Source: Deefgea piscis | GTDB lineage: Bacteria; Pseudomonadota; Gammaproteobacteria; Burkholderiales; Chitinibacteraceae | Reading direction: 5' to 3' | Length of the DNA stretch: 64,000 nt | Assembly: GCF_013284055.1 (NCBI RefSeq) | Contig: NZ_CP054143.1 | Span: 1,798,001 to 1,862,000, forward strand | Part shown: piece after piece, positions 27,697 through 36,307 of the stretch | Position numbering within the stretch: the stretch's first letter is position 1 | Layout of the letters: each line of letters begins with the position of its first letter | The notes under the pieces: model-generated | Told to the model about the DNA's origin: nothing | Seen by the model: only the letters and a program-made list of their open reading frames with translations | Database searches by the model: none | Translations under genes and position numbers: made by a program

Positions 27697-28671
27697 GTGA
27701 ATGCGATGAATCCTTCGTTTTACCCAGTGCCAGCATTGGCCTTTGCGGCGCAAGCGGGCTTAGCCAATCCGCAAGTAACGCAAGAAATTCCGTCTTTTTA
27801 TGGGCATGTGGTGTTGCTGCGAGCCGAGCAGGGTGAGTTTGTCGTTAAATTTTCTCGGCAAGCTGGGCGTTTGGCATCGGAGGTGACCGCCTTGAATCGC
27901 TTACGCCCACATAGCGTATTGCCGATGCCCGAGGTTTTAGAGCATCGCGAGATTTGGAGTGAGCATGGCAAACTCGATACCTTGCTGATGCCGCGCTTAT
28001 TGGGCGTTCCTGCTTGGGAATTACCCAATCCTTTGCCTAATCCGGCACAAACGGCGCAGCAGATTGTTGAGCAAATGTTGGCGTGGCATGCCGTGAGTGA
28101 TGCGCGAGGTTTTGAACATGCTAATGGCGAGTTCACGCCAGCGTTTTTACCTGCCTTTGAATCGTGGACGCGGCCATTGCTGGCTGGCTTGAATACCACG
28201 GCCTCGCCGTTTTCTGCTGAATTACGCAGTGCGTTTGCCAAGCTTTGGGCAGAGCGTGAACGGTTGTTAGCACCGATTACGGGGCCATCGTCACTGTGCC
28301 ATGATGATCCCCATGCCTGTAATTTTTTATATGACGCCAGTAGCGGCTTGCCGGTTGCAGCGATTGATCCGTGCGATGTGGCATTTCGCCATCGTGAGCA
28401 GGATATTTTTCATTTGGCGGATGCGTTTCCCGATTGGCGTTTATTGGAAACCTATCTCGAGCATCAGCCGCTGGCCGATGGCTTTGCGGCGCGGCGCTGG
28501 TTTTTTTCTTTGTGGGACGATGTAAAGCATAGCCAGAATGTCGCTTGGTACGATGCGGCGTGGTTTGCGAATAAATTCGCACAATTGGCGCAAGTGGATG
28601 CCGATTTTCAAAGCGTGGCCGATGCTGTGCTTGCCGCGCAGGCCATCGTGACGTCTGAAAACGTAGGCTGA
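27697..28671 (+). CDS. APH-like small-molecule phosphotransferase
   Basis: The roughly 324-residue protein has a kinase-like fold of the aminoglycoside phosphotransferase/fructosamine kinase type: GEFVVKFSR (ATP-site lysine), a catalytic loop HDDPHACNFLYD replacing the usual HGDxxxxN, and AIDPCDVAFRHREQD as the DFG equivalent. The substrate is unknown; nothing points to an antibiotic. GTG 27697 has GAGGT 7 nt upstream and is preferred over ATG 27706 or the longer frame from 27652. Confidence 0.7.
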   Translation: MNAMNPSFYPVPALAFAAQAGLANPQVTQEIPSFYGHVVLLRAEQGEFVVKFSRQAGRLASEVTALNRLRPHSVLPMPEVLEHREIWSEHGKLDTLLMPRLLGVPAWELPNPLPNPAQTAQQIVEQMLAWHAVSDARGFEHANGEFTPAFLPAFESWTRPLLAGLNTTASPFSAELRSAFAKLWAERERLLAPITGPSSLCHDDPHACNFLYDASSGLPVAAIDPCDVAFRHREQDIFHLADAFPDWRLLETYLEHQPLADGFAARRWFFSLWDDVKHSQNVAWYDAAWFANKFAQLAQVDADFQSVADAVLAAQAIVTSENVG

Positions 28672-29000
28672 AACCGTGGCACGGATACATCAGCGATGCC
28701 TTGCCATTTCGCGCTGGCAAGGCGTATTGGACTTCGCTGGCGACAGTTGATTGCCCCGCGCATGCTACGCCTGGCTTGCTGTGAATATTGCGTAAGCCGC
28801 AGTGGCGAAGCAAAAATCTATAGCCAATAGGTATTAAGTTGTAGGCTTTGATTTTAATAAGCTTTGGCGATATACCCAGATAAGGTCGATTAAATCTTGT
28901 CAGTCATGGCATAGATATTCTTGATCAATCACAAAGCAAACACTGCCATCCTGAGGCTGAGCTGTTAAAATCGCCCATCCTTTTGTTGATGTGGCTGCTG
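28672..29000. other. Intergenic region with an imperfect GGTAT-type hairpin
   Basis: About 330 bp. AGGTATTAAGTTGTAGGCTT (28829-28848) can pair partly with AAGCTTTGGCGATATACCC (28859-28877), placing it in the GGTAT-headed hairpin family, but the match is loose. No promoter boxes for the following gene were recognised. Confidence 0.4.
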
Positions 29001-30395
29001 ATGTCTGTTTCTCCTACTATGTCGGCGTTAGAATTGCGCGCCGCAAGCAGCCTAGCTGGGCTGTACGCACTTCGCATGCTGGGTATGTTTTTGATCTTGC
29101 CGGTGTTTGCGGTCTACGCGGGGCATTTGCCCGGCGGTGAAAATCACACCATGGTCGGTTTGGCCTTTGGCGCTTATGGCTTAACGCAAGCTTTGCTGCA
29201 ATTGCCATTTGGTATGTGGTCGGATCATGTCGGCCGCAAAAAAGTCATTTATATCGGCTTGGCGCTGTTTGCTATCGGCTCAATTATGTGCGCCATGGCG
29301 GACCATATTGCGTGGTTGATTGTGGGCCGTGCAGTGCAGGGGGCTGGGGCGATTTCGGCGGCCGTGACCGCGCTATTGGCTGACTTAACCCGCGAAGAGC
29401 ATCGCACTAAAGCAATGGCGATGATTGGCGCTTCCATTGCGTCAACCTTTGCTATTTCTCTGGTGGCTGCGCCCAAGCTCGCTGAATGGATTGGCTTGCC
29501 GGGGATTTTCTTACTCACCGCGGGGCTGACTATTGCCGCCTTGATTGGGGTGTGGAAGGTGGTACCCAATCCCGCGGTGTCGCGTTTTCATTCTGATGCC
29601 GAAGCCAATACCAGCCGCTTGCCGCAAGTGCTAAAAGACCCGCAATTACTGCGTTTGAACTACGGTGTTTTTGCGCTACACGCGTCGCAAATGGCCATGT
29701 TTACCGTGATGCCCTTGCTGCTTAAGCAAATTGGTGGCATCGATGTGGCTCATCATTGGTGGGTGTATTTGCCCGTTGTGTTGATCGGCTTTGTGCTGAT
29801 GGTGCCGGCGATTATTTATGGCGAGAAAAAAAATCATCTTAAAGAAGTGTTTTTATTTGCCATCGCGCTGATGTTTGCCGCGCAACTGGGCATGACCTTA
29901 TGGATGCCGAGCTTAACGTGGATTGTGGTTTGGCTAGGGGTGTATTTTATTGCCTTTAATATTTTAGAAGCCACCCAACCGTCGTTGATTTCTAAAATCG
30001 CGCCGACCGCCGCCAAAGGCACGGCGATGGGCGTTTACAACACTTGCCAAGCGGCGAGTATGTTTATGGGCTCGGCTTTGGCAGGGTATTTATACCAAGA
30101 GTTTCAAAGCCCTATGCCGGTGTTTGCGCTATGCGCATTACTCATGGCCTTCTGGCTTTTAGTCTCTTGGGGAATGCAAGCGCCACTGCCGGTAAAAACC
30201 AAAATGTTCCATATTGGTGAGGAATGGTCAGGCGATGTAGGCCGACTGTCTGCTAAACTAGGCGCCATTGATGGTGTAAAAGAAGCGGTGGTTTTGATCG
30301 ACGAGCGTGTCGCCCTGCTCAAAGTGATGCAAGCGGGCTATGACGAAGCTGAAGTGGATCGACTCATTGCTGAAACCAATATCGCTACGACATAA
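29001..30395 (+). CDS. MFS transporter with C-terminal YAM domain (YajR-like)
   Basis: The protein is about 465 residues with twelve membrane helices. Motif A (GMWSDHVGRKK) between helices 2 and 3 is perfect, and the N-terminus ALRMLGMFLILPVFAVYAGHLPGG is typical of YajR-type drug:H+ antiporters. The last 75 residues form a soluble ferredoxin-like domain (YAM): RLSAKLGAIDGVKEAVVLIDERVALLKV. The transported substrate is unknown. Several in-frame starts exist (TTG 28983, ATG 28989, 29001, 29019); none has a strong ribosome site. ssb follows 55 bp downstream, as in many betaproteobacteria. Confidence 0.85.
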   Translation: MSVSPTMSALELRAASSLAGLYALRMLGMFLILPVFAVYAGHLPGGENHTMVGLAFGAYGLTQALLQLPFGMWSDHVGRKKVIYIGLALFAIGSIMCAMADHIAWLIVGRAVQGAGAISAAVTALLADLTREEHRTKAMAMIGASIASTFAISLVAAPKLAEWIGLPGIFLLTAGLTIAALIGVWKVVPNPAVSRFHSDAEANTSRLPQVLKDPQLLRLNYGVFALHASQMAMFTVMPLLLKQIGGIDVAHHWWVYLPVVLIGFVLMVPAIIYGEKKNHLKEVFLFAIALMFAAQLGMTLWMPSLTWIVVWLGVYFIAFNILEATQPSLISKIAPTAAKGTAMGVYNTCQAASMFMGSALAGYLYQEFQSPMPVFALCALLMAFWLLVSWGMQAPLPVKTKMFHIGEEWSGDVGRLSAKLGAIDGVKEAVVLIDERVALLKVMQAGYDEAEVDRLIAETNIATT

Positions 30396-30450
30396 ATTGT
30401 GCGGTGCTAGCCGTAAAAATTGAATTGAATTAAAAAACTGGAGCAAATGA

Positions 30451-30966
30451 ATGGCCTCATTAAATAAAGTATTGCTAATTGGTAATTTGGGTAGAGACCC
30501 AGAAACGCGCTTTATGCCCAATGGCAATGCGGTATGTAATTTTTCGATTGCCACCACTGAGAGCTGGAAAGACAAGCAATCTGGCCAAAAGCAAGAAAAA
30601 ACCGAATGGCATAACATCAGCATGTATGGCCGTTTGGCTGAAATTGCCGGTCAATACTTAAAAAAAGGCAGTAGCGTGTATATCGAAGGTCGTTTGCAAA
30701 CCCGCAAATGGCAAGATAAGCAAACCGGTGCTGATCGCTACACTACTGAAATTATCGCTGATGAAATGAAAATGCTCGGCGGGCGTGGTGATACCGGTGG
30801 TAACGCCGGCGGTGGTTACAACCAACAAGGTGGTGGCGATGATTTCAACCAAGAATACAGCGCCCCAGTGCAACAGCAACAACAAGCGCCACGCCAAGCA
30901 CCACAGCAAGCTGCAGCAAAACCGGCGCGTAATTTTGACGACTTTGAAGACGATATCCCGTTCTGA
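30451..30966 (+). CDS. ssb: Single-stranded DNA-binding protein
   Basis: The 171-residue protein has the OB-fold (residues 1-110): [28 protein letters not shown] and [37 protein letters not shown] Gly/Gln-rich linker (111-158) follows, then the conserved acidic tip [10 protein letters not shown] that recruits repair and replication partners. CTGGAGCAA precedes ATG 30451. Confidence 0.97.
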   Translation: MASLNKVLLIGNLGRDPETRFMPNGNAVCNFSIATTESWKDKQSGQKQEKTEWHNISMYGRLAEIAGQYLKKGSSVYIEGRLQTRKWQDKQTGADRYTTEIIADEMKMLGGRGDTGGNAGGGYNQQGGGDDFNQEYSAPVQQQQQAPRQAPQQAAAKPARNFDDFEDDIPF

Positions 30967-31002
30967 GCCCAGACGGTTTAATCAGCAGTCAATAGCCATA
31001 AA

Positions 31003-31034
31003 AAAAACCCTCAATTGTTTTGAGGGTTTTTTTA
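31003..31034 (+). terminator. ssb intrinsic terminator
   Basis: AAACCCTCAA (31005-31014) pairs with TTGAGGGTTT (31020-31029), followed by TTTT. It is also A-rich on the left, so it can act in both directions. Confidence 0.9.
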
Positions 31035-31091
31035 TGGTGCATCGATGGGTTTCGCCAAAATTCTGCGGTAGCCATCCTACATTTTATGTAT

Positions 31092-31136
31092 GTATATGGC
31101 TGAAAATATGATCAATAAACATTTACAGCCATATAC
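31092..31136. repeat. GTATATGGCTG hairpin, GGTAT-headed family
   Basis: GTATATGGCTGAAAAT (31092-31107) pairs with ATTTACAGCCATATAC (31121-31136) with one mismatch. It lies between ssb and the convergent OsmC-YcaO gene. Confidence 0.6.
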
Positions 31137-31156
31137 CTATCAACAATGCTTAAAGC

Positions 31157-33364
31157 TTAAGTGTTCGACATTCCCGCTGCATTCGCGCGTGCGGTGTGCA
31201 GTTTTTGGTAGCTGTCGATGATGCGCTGGTGGCGATCAAGCCCTTCTAGTTGCATGCTGGTTGGGGTCAAGCCGTAAAAGCGGATGGTATCGTTGATTGA
31301 GCCGATCACCGCGTCGATCCGTTCATTGCCAAACATGCGGCGGAAGTTAACCTCATAGTCGGCCAGTTCCATTTCATCATCCATCTCAACTTCCAGCACC
31401 ACATTCATTGCTTGATAGAACAGCACGCGATCAAGGGTGTTGTCGTTGTATTGCAAGAAAGCACCGACGAGCTCATGCGCTTCCGGATATTGATGCAAGG
31501 CCAGATGAATCAATAGTTTGAGTTCGAGTACGGTGAGTTGACCCCAAACGGTATTTTCATCAAAGGCAATGCCAATCAAGTCGGTGATGGTGGAGTAATC
31601 GCCCAGCTCGTTGTCTTCTAAACGATCGAGCAGTGCGACCAGACGCACATCGCTTAGGCGATGCAAGTTCAAAATATCTTCGCGGAACAATAGTGCTTTA
31701 TTGGTGTTATCCCAAACCAAGTCTTCGATTGGGTAAATTTCCGAATAGCCAGGTACCAAAATGCGGCAGGCGATGGCACCGAGTTGATCGTACACCGCCA
31801 TATAGGCTTCTTTGCCCATGTCGGCCAGAATGCCGAACAGGGTGGCCGCTTCGTCGGCATTGGCGTTGTCGCCCTGAGAAGAAAAATCCCACTCAACAAA
31901 TTCATACTGCGCTTTGGCACTGAAAAAGCGCCAAGACACAATGCCGCTCGAATCAATGAAATGCTCGACAAAGTTATTGGGCTCAGTCAAAGCTTGGCTC
32001 TCAAACGTTGGCCGAGGTAAATCATTTAAACCTTCAAAACTGCGGCCTTGCAGCAGTTCAGTCAAACTGCGCTCTAAGGCGACTTCTAAGCTCGGATGCG
32101 CGCCAAATGAGGCAAATACGCCGCCAGTACGCGGGTTCATTAGCGTGACGCACATTACCGGATACAATCCGCCCAGCGATGCGTCTTTCACGATGACTGG
32201 GAAGCCTTGCTCTTCTAAGCCTTGAATGCCAGCCAGAATGCTTGGGTATTTTTCCAGCACGGCTTGCGGCACATCCGGCAGCGTGATTTCGCCCTCGAGA
32301 ATTTCGCGTTTCACTGCGCGCTCAAAGATTTCTGATAGGCATTGCACTTGCGCTTCGGCCAAGGTATTGCCGGCGCTCATGCCATTACTCACAAACAGGT
32401 TTTCGAGCAAATTGCTCGGGAAATACACCGTTTCGCCGTCTGACTGACGCACAAACGGTAAGCAGCAGATGCCGCGCGCCGTATTGCCCGAATTGGTATC
32501 AATCAAATGCGAGCCGAGTAGCTCGTCATCGGGGTTGAAAATCGGCAGGCAATAGTCATCAAGGATTTCAGTCGGTAGCGCATTGTTGGGGCTCGGCTGA
32601 AACCAGCGCTCGTTCGGATAATGCACAAACTCGGCGTTGGCAATGTCGGTGCCCCAAAACTGGCCGGCATAAAAGAAATTGCAGTTGAGTCGCTCGATAA
32701 ATTCGCCCAAGGCCGAGGCCAAAGCGCTTTCTTTGCTTGCGCCTTTGCCATTGGTAAAACACATTGGCGAGTGTGCGTCACGAATATGTAGCGACCAAAC
32801 ATTGGGGATGATATTGCGCCACGAAGCGATTTCAATCTTCATGCCCAAGTTGGCCAATAGGCCGGACATATTGGCGATGGTTTGCTCGAGCGGTAGATCT
32901 TTGCCAACGATATAGGTGGCGGCGTCCGCATCGGGATTTAAGGTCAATAAAGCCTGCGCATCGGCGTCGAGATTATCGACTTCTTCAATGACAAATTCAG
33001 GTCCGGTTTGCACGACTTTTTTGACCGTGCAGCGCTCAATCGAGCGCAAAATGCCTTGCCGATCTTTGTCTGAGATTTCTTTGGGTAATTCCACCTGAAT
33101 TTTGAAGATTTGTTGATAGCGGTTTTCAGGATCAACAATATTGTTTTGCGATAGACGAATATGCTCGGTCGAAATACCGCGCGTATCGCAATACAATTTC
33201 ACAAAATACGCCGCGCACAACGCCGATGACGCTAAAAAGTAGTCGAACGGACCCGGTGCCGAGCCATCGCCTTTGTAGCGGATCGGCTGATCGGCCACCA
33301 CTGTGAAATCATCGAACTTGGCTTCAAGACGAAGCTTATCGAGAAAGTTAACCTTAATTTCCAT
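31157..33364 (-). CDS. OsmC-YcaO fusion protein
   Basis: The 735-residue protein fuses an OsmC/Ohr-like domain (about 1-140) to a YcaO domain (about 155-560) and a helical C-terminal part (about 570-735). The OsmC part keeps both redox cysteines, in SSALCAAYFVK and SIERCTVKKV. The YcaO part keeps the ATP-binding acidic motifs (ESALASALGEFIERLN, QCLSEIFERAVKREI) and ends without the PxPxP tail of azoline cyclodehydratases. E. coli YcaO, which aids RimO-dependent S12 methylthiolation, has the same YcaO-plus-helical layout without OsmC. No RiPP precursor is adjacent. AAGGAAT precedes ATG 33364. Confidence 0.88.
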   Translation of the reverse strand: MEIKVNFLDKLRLEAKFDDFTVVADQPIRYKGDGSAPGPFDYFLASSALCAAYFVKLYCDTRGISTEHIRLSQNNIVDPENRYQQIFKIQVELPKEISDKDRQGILRSIERCTVKKVVQTGPEFVIEEVDNLDADAQALLTLNPDADAATYIVGKDLPLEQTIANMSGLLANLGMKIEIASWRNIIPNVWSLHIRDAHSPMCFTNGKGASKESALASALGEFIERLNCNFFYAGQFWGTDIANAEFVHYPNERWFQPSPNNALPTEILDDYCLPIFNPDDELLGSHLIDTNSGNTARGICCLPFVRQSDGETVYFPSNLLENLFVSNGMSAGNTLAEAQVQCLSEIFERAVKREILEGEITLPDVPQAVLEKYPSILAGIQGLEEQGFPVIVKDASLGGLYPVMCVTLMNPRTGGVFASFGAHPSLEVALERSLTELLQGRSFEGLNDLPRPTFESQALTEPNNFVEHFIDSSGIVSWRFFSAKAQYEFVEWDFSSQGDNANADEAATLFGILADMGKEAYMAVYDQLGAIACRILVPGYSEIYPIEDLVWDNTNKALLFREDILNLHRLSDVRLVALLDRLEDNELGDYSTITDLIGIAFDENTVWGQLTVLELKLLIHLALHQYPEAHELVGAFLQYNDNTLDRVLFYQAMNVVLEVEMDDEMELADYEVNFRRMFGNERIDAVIGSINDTIRFYGLTPTSMQLEGLDRHQRIIDSYQKLHTARANAAGMSNT

Positions 33365-33749
33365 GGCAGAATTCCTTTAATAGCGCGCATATTGATTTAG
33401 CGCGCATTATCCGGATTTTTGCCGCTGTAGTCCTGCGCTTTGCAGTAATACCGCCAACGGGCTAGTCTCAAGTGCGTTGCGGTTTAATTTGCGGCTGATC
33501 GATGCTGGCGCATTGCCATGTTTTGCCCCTGAGCGCTGGTGCAATGACGGTGCTGTTTGTTTTGTTGATAAGTAAGTTCTAACATTGTTTTGTGTAATGA
33601 ATGATGGTTGAATGCGTGATCAATATTTTTAGCAATGCAGTATTTTTTGATTTAGCGCTGTGCATTGCAAAATTCACCAGCGTCATTTTTAGCGACAGGC
33701 GTTGAGCGAGTTATCATTCTTTATCAATCAATTTAGTTTTGGAGTACGC
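33365..33749. other. Divergent intergenic region
   Basis: About 385 bp between the OsmC-YcaO and GAF-GGDEF genes, AT-rich towards the right end. It should hold both promoters; I see no confident boxes or palindromes. An in-frame TTG extension of the GAF-GGDEF gene to 33702 is rejected in favour of ATG 33750. Confidence 0.4.
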
Positions 33750-34796
33750 ATGTTACCGGCCCCCATCCCGAGCAATGAAGACGAAAGAATTGCCTCATTG
33801 CGTAAGATGTTATTGCTCTCTACGCCCGACGAAGAGGTCTTCGATCGCGTTGTTCGCATGACTAAGCGGGTGTTTAATGTGCCGATTGTTTTGGTGTCGC
33901 TCATTGATGAAAACCGGCAGTGGTTTAAATCCTGCATGGGTTTACCGGTGAGAGAAACCGGACGGGATGTGTCGTTCTGTGGACATGCAATTGCGGGTGA
34001 AGGCTTATTTGTCATTCCCGATGCGCGTCAAGATATTCGTTTTGCCGATAATCCGCTGGTGCTGGATGCGCCTTATGTTATTTTTTATGCCGGTCGGCCA
34101 TTAAAAAATAGCGATGGGCATAATGTTGGCACTTTATGCATTATTGACCATATGCCCCGTGTACTTTCTGATGAAGAACGCCATTGTTTGAATGATTTGG
34201 GCAGCTGGGTAGAGCAAGTATTTTTAACGCGAGAATTAAGCGAATCGCAGCAAATGATGTTTGCTGAATTGTGCGAAGTGAAACGCGCGTCTTTGCTCGA
34301 TCCTTTACTCAATATTTGGCATCGTGGCGCCATTATGGATTTGCTCAAGCGCGAAATGGCGCGTGCTGGGCGCAGCCATATACCTTTGGCTTTAATGATG
34401 GTGGATGTGGATTATTTTAAGCAAGTCAATGATCAGTTCGGCCATCCAGTTGGTGATCAGTTATTGATTGAATTTGTGCGGCTGATTAAGTTTTGCTTAC
34501 GCTCTTATGATCATTTAGGCCGCTATGGCGGTGATGAATTTATTATTGTGTTGCCTGATATTCAACACGAGCACGCGGTTGAAAAAGCCAATGCGATTTT
34601 ACTGGCCATTCAAAACACACCATTATTAATCAATCAGCAAACCATTACGATGTCCGCGAGTATTGGCGTGGCTACCATGCCGGCTGAGACGTCATGCAGT
34701 GCCTGTGATTTGATTCAGCGGGCAGATGACGCTTTATTGCAGGCCAAAAAGCTGGGCCGAGGGCGAGTTGAAATCGCTCAAGCAGTGAATCACTAA
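33750..34796 (+). CDS. GAF-GGDEF diguanylate cyclase
   Basis: From ATG 33750 (TTGGAG 7-12 nt upstream) the protein has 348 residues. A GAF domain spans about 20-160 (VPIVLVSLIDENRQWFKSCMGL, SFCGHAI, YAGRPL, GTLCIID), of the type often found with GGDEF domains. The GGDEF domain (about 185-345) is intact (DVDYFKQVNDQFGHPVGDQ, YGGDEFIIVL). It should synthesise c-di-GMP in response to a GAF ligand. It is followed, 125 bp away, by hmp, but there is no evidence of co-transcription. Confidence 0.9.
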   Translation: MLPAPIPSNEDERIASLRKMLLLSTPDEEVFDRVVRMTKRVFNVPIVLVSLIDENRQWFKSCMGLPVRETGRDVSFCGHAIAGEGLFVIPDARQDIRFADNPLVLDAPYVIFYAGRPLKNSDGHNVGTLCIIDHMPRVLSDEERHCLNDLGSWVEQVFLTRELSESQQMMFAELCEVKRASLLDPLLNIWHRGAIMDLLKREMARAGRSHIPLALMMVDVDYFKQVNDQFGHPVGDQLLIEFVRLIKFCLRSYDHLGRYGGDEFIIVLPDIQHEHAVEKANAILLAIQNTPLLINQQTITMSASIGVATMPAETSCSACDLIQRADDALLQAKKLGRGRVEIAQAVNH

Positions 34797-34875
34797 AGCA
34801 TAAATCCTTACTTTTAGTATTGCGATGCTAGACGCGGCAAAATACCGCAATGCCGTGTCTTTTCTTATATTTATA

Positions 34876-34898
34876 AATATGTATAATAAATACATCTT
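34876..34898 (+). promoter_or_regulatory. NsrR-like operator before hmp
   Basis: The 23-nt site reads AATATGTAT-AAT-AAATACATCTT. Against the ideal inverted repeat AAGATGTATTT-N-AAATACATCTT it differs at only three positions. It ends 24 bp before the hmp start codon, where it could block transcription. An nsrR gene is present at 55079-55537. Confidence 0.7.
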
Positions 34899-34921
34899 TA
34901 TAAACTGATGTAGGAATAACC

Positions 34922-36118
34922 ATGCTTAATTTGACTGATCGTGACTTAGTTCGCGCCACCGCGCCGATTCTTAAACAGCATGGCGTAGCGTTAACCACGC
35001 ATTTTTATGCACGTATGTTTCAGCATAATCCTGAGTTAAAACAGATTTTTAACGAAGGTAATCAGCAGTCTGGTGCTCAGCAACAAGCCTTAGCGATGGC
35101 GGTTGCCGCGTATGCCGAGCACATTGATAACCCGAGTGTGTTGGCGCCGGTACTCACGCGCATTGCCAATAAACACATTAGTTTGGGCATCCGCCCTGAG
35201 CATTATCCGATTGTTGGCCATCATTTATTGGCGTCGATCCGTGAAGTGCTGGGTGCTGCCGCCACCGATGAGTTGATCGCCGCTTGGGCGGCGGCGTATG
35301 GCCAACTGGCGGATGTATTGATTGCCGAAGAAGCGCAATTGTATGCCGCAGCGGCATTTAAAAACGGCGGCTGGACGGGCTGGCGTGGGTTTGTGGTGGC
35401 AAAAAAAGTAGTTGAAAGCAGTGAAATCACGTCGTTTTATTTACGCCCAGCCGATGGCGGTACCGTGCCGGATTATTTGCCGGGGCAATATATTTCGGTG
35501 CGGATGTTTGTGCCTGAGTGGCAATTGATGCAGCCACGGCAGTACAGCTTGTCGGATGCGCCGGGGCAAGATTATTTGCGCATTTCAGTCAAGCGTGAGC
35601 AAAACCAACAAATCATTGGGCAAGTCTCAAACCTATTACACCGCACGATTGAAGTGGGTGACGTGATTGACGTGGCCCCACCGGCTGGCGATTTTGTCTT
35701 GCATACCGATCGCAGTAGTCCCGTGGTATTGATCAGCGGTGGCGTTGGGATTACCCCGATGATGGCGATGCTGCAGCATCTGCATGCCACCGGCACTGAG
35801 CGCCAAGTGAGCGCAGTTCACGCTTGCCGCAATCCGGAAGTGCATGCATTTAAACAGCAGGTGCAGCAATTGACTGCGGCCAAGGCTAATTTCGCCGCGA
35901 CGGTGTTTTATGATCACGCCGATCCAGCAGCCAGCCATCACCTTGGGCCAATTGATTTGGCCAAGCTCGCTGATCGGGTGATTTTGCCGGATGCCGATTA
36001 TTATTTGTGTGGCCCTTTGGCGTTTATGCAGGCACAAATTAAATCGCTGCAGGCATTGGGTGTACCGAGTGAACGAATTCATGCCGAAGCATTTGGCACG
36101 GGTGGCGTGAGCGTTTAA
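34922..36118 (+). CDS. hmp: Flavohaemoprotein (nitric oxide dioxygenase)
   Basis: The 398-residue protein has a globin domain (1-145; proximal-histidine region IANKHISLGIRPEHYPIVGHHL), an FAD domain (about 152-255; RQYSLSDAP) and an NAD(P)H domain (about 265-398; LISGGVGITPMMAML, YYLCGPLAFM). Hmp converts NO and O2 to nitrate. The leader TGTAGGAATAACC gives a good ribosome site. An NsrR-like palindrome lies just upstream, so NO-responsive repression is likely. Confidence 0.97.
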   Translation: MLNLTDRDLVRATAPILKQHGVALTTHFYARMFQHNPELKQIFNEGNQQSGAQQQALAMAVAAYAEHIDNPSVLAPVLTRIANKHISLGIRPEHYPIVGHHLLASIREVLGAAATDELIAAWAAAYGQLADVLIAEEAQLYAAAAFKNGGWTGWRGFVVAKKVVESSEITSFYLRPADGGTVPDYLPGQYISVRMFVPEWQLMQPRQYSLSDAPGQDYLRISVKREQNQQIIGQVSNLLHRTIEVGDVIDVAPPAGDFVLHTDRSSPVVLISGGVGITPMMAMLQHLHATGTERQVSAVHACRNPEVHAFKQQVQQLTAAKANFAATVFYDHADPAASHHLGPIDLAKLADRVILPDADYYLCGPLAFMQAQIKSLQALGVPSERIHAEAFGTGGVSV

Positions 36119-36179
36119 TTGCTGAACGAATGACTGGTTTACCTCAGAGCATGATAGTACAGCGACATGCTACTTTGGC

Positions 36180-36228
36180 GGGTATATTGATGGGGGTTAA
36201 TATTTATATAACCTGCATCAATATACCC
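36180..36228. repeat. GGGTATATT hairpin downstream of hmp
   Basis: GGGTATATTGATG (36180-36192) is the exact complement of CATCAATATACCC (36216-36228), and pairing extends inward through the GGTTA/TAACC segment. It lies between convergent hmp and the sigma-54 activator gene, with no U-run. Member of the GGTAT-headed hairpin family. Confidence 0.65.
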
Positions 36229-36307
36229 TGTAAACATAGATTAAAAATCTTAATAGCAACGATGAAACGGTGATGCTGATGAATCAGTTGTGCCGTTTTA
36301 ATCTCAA

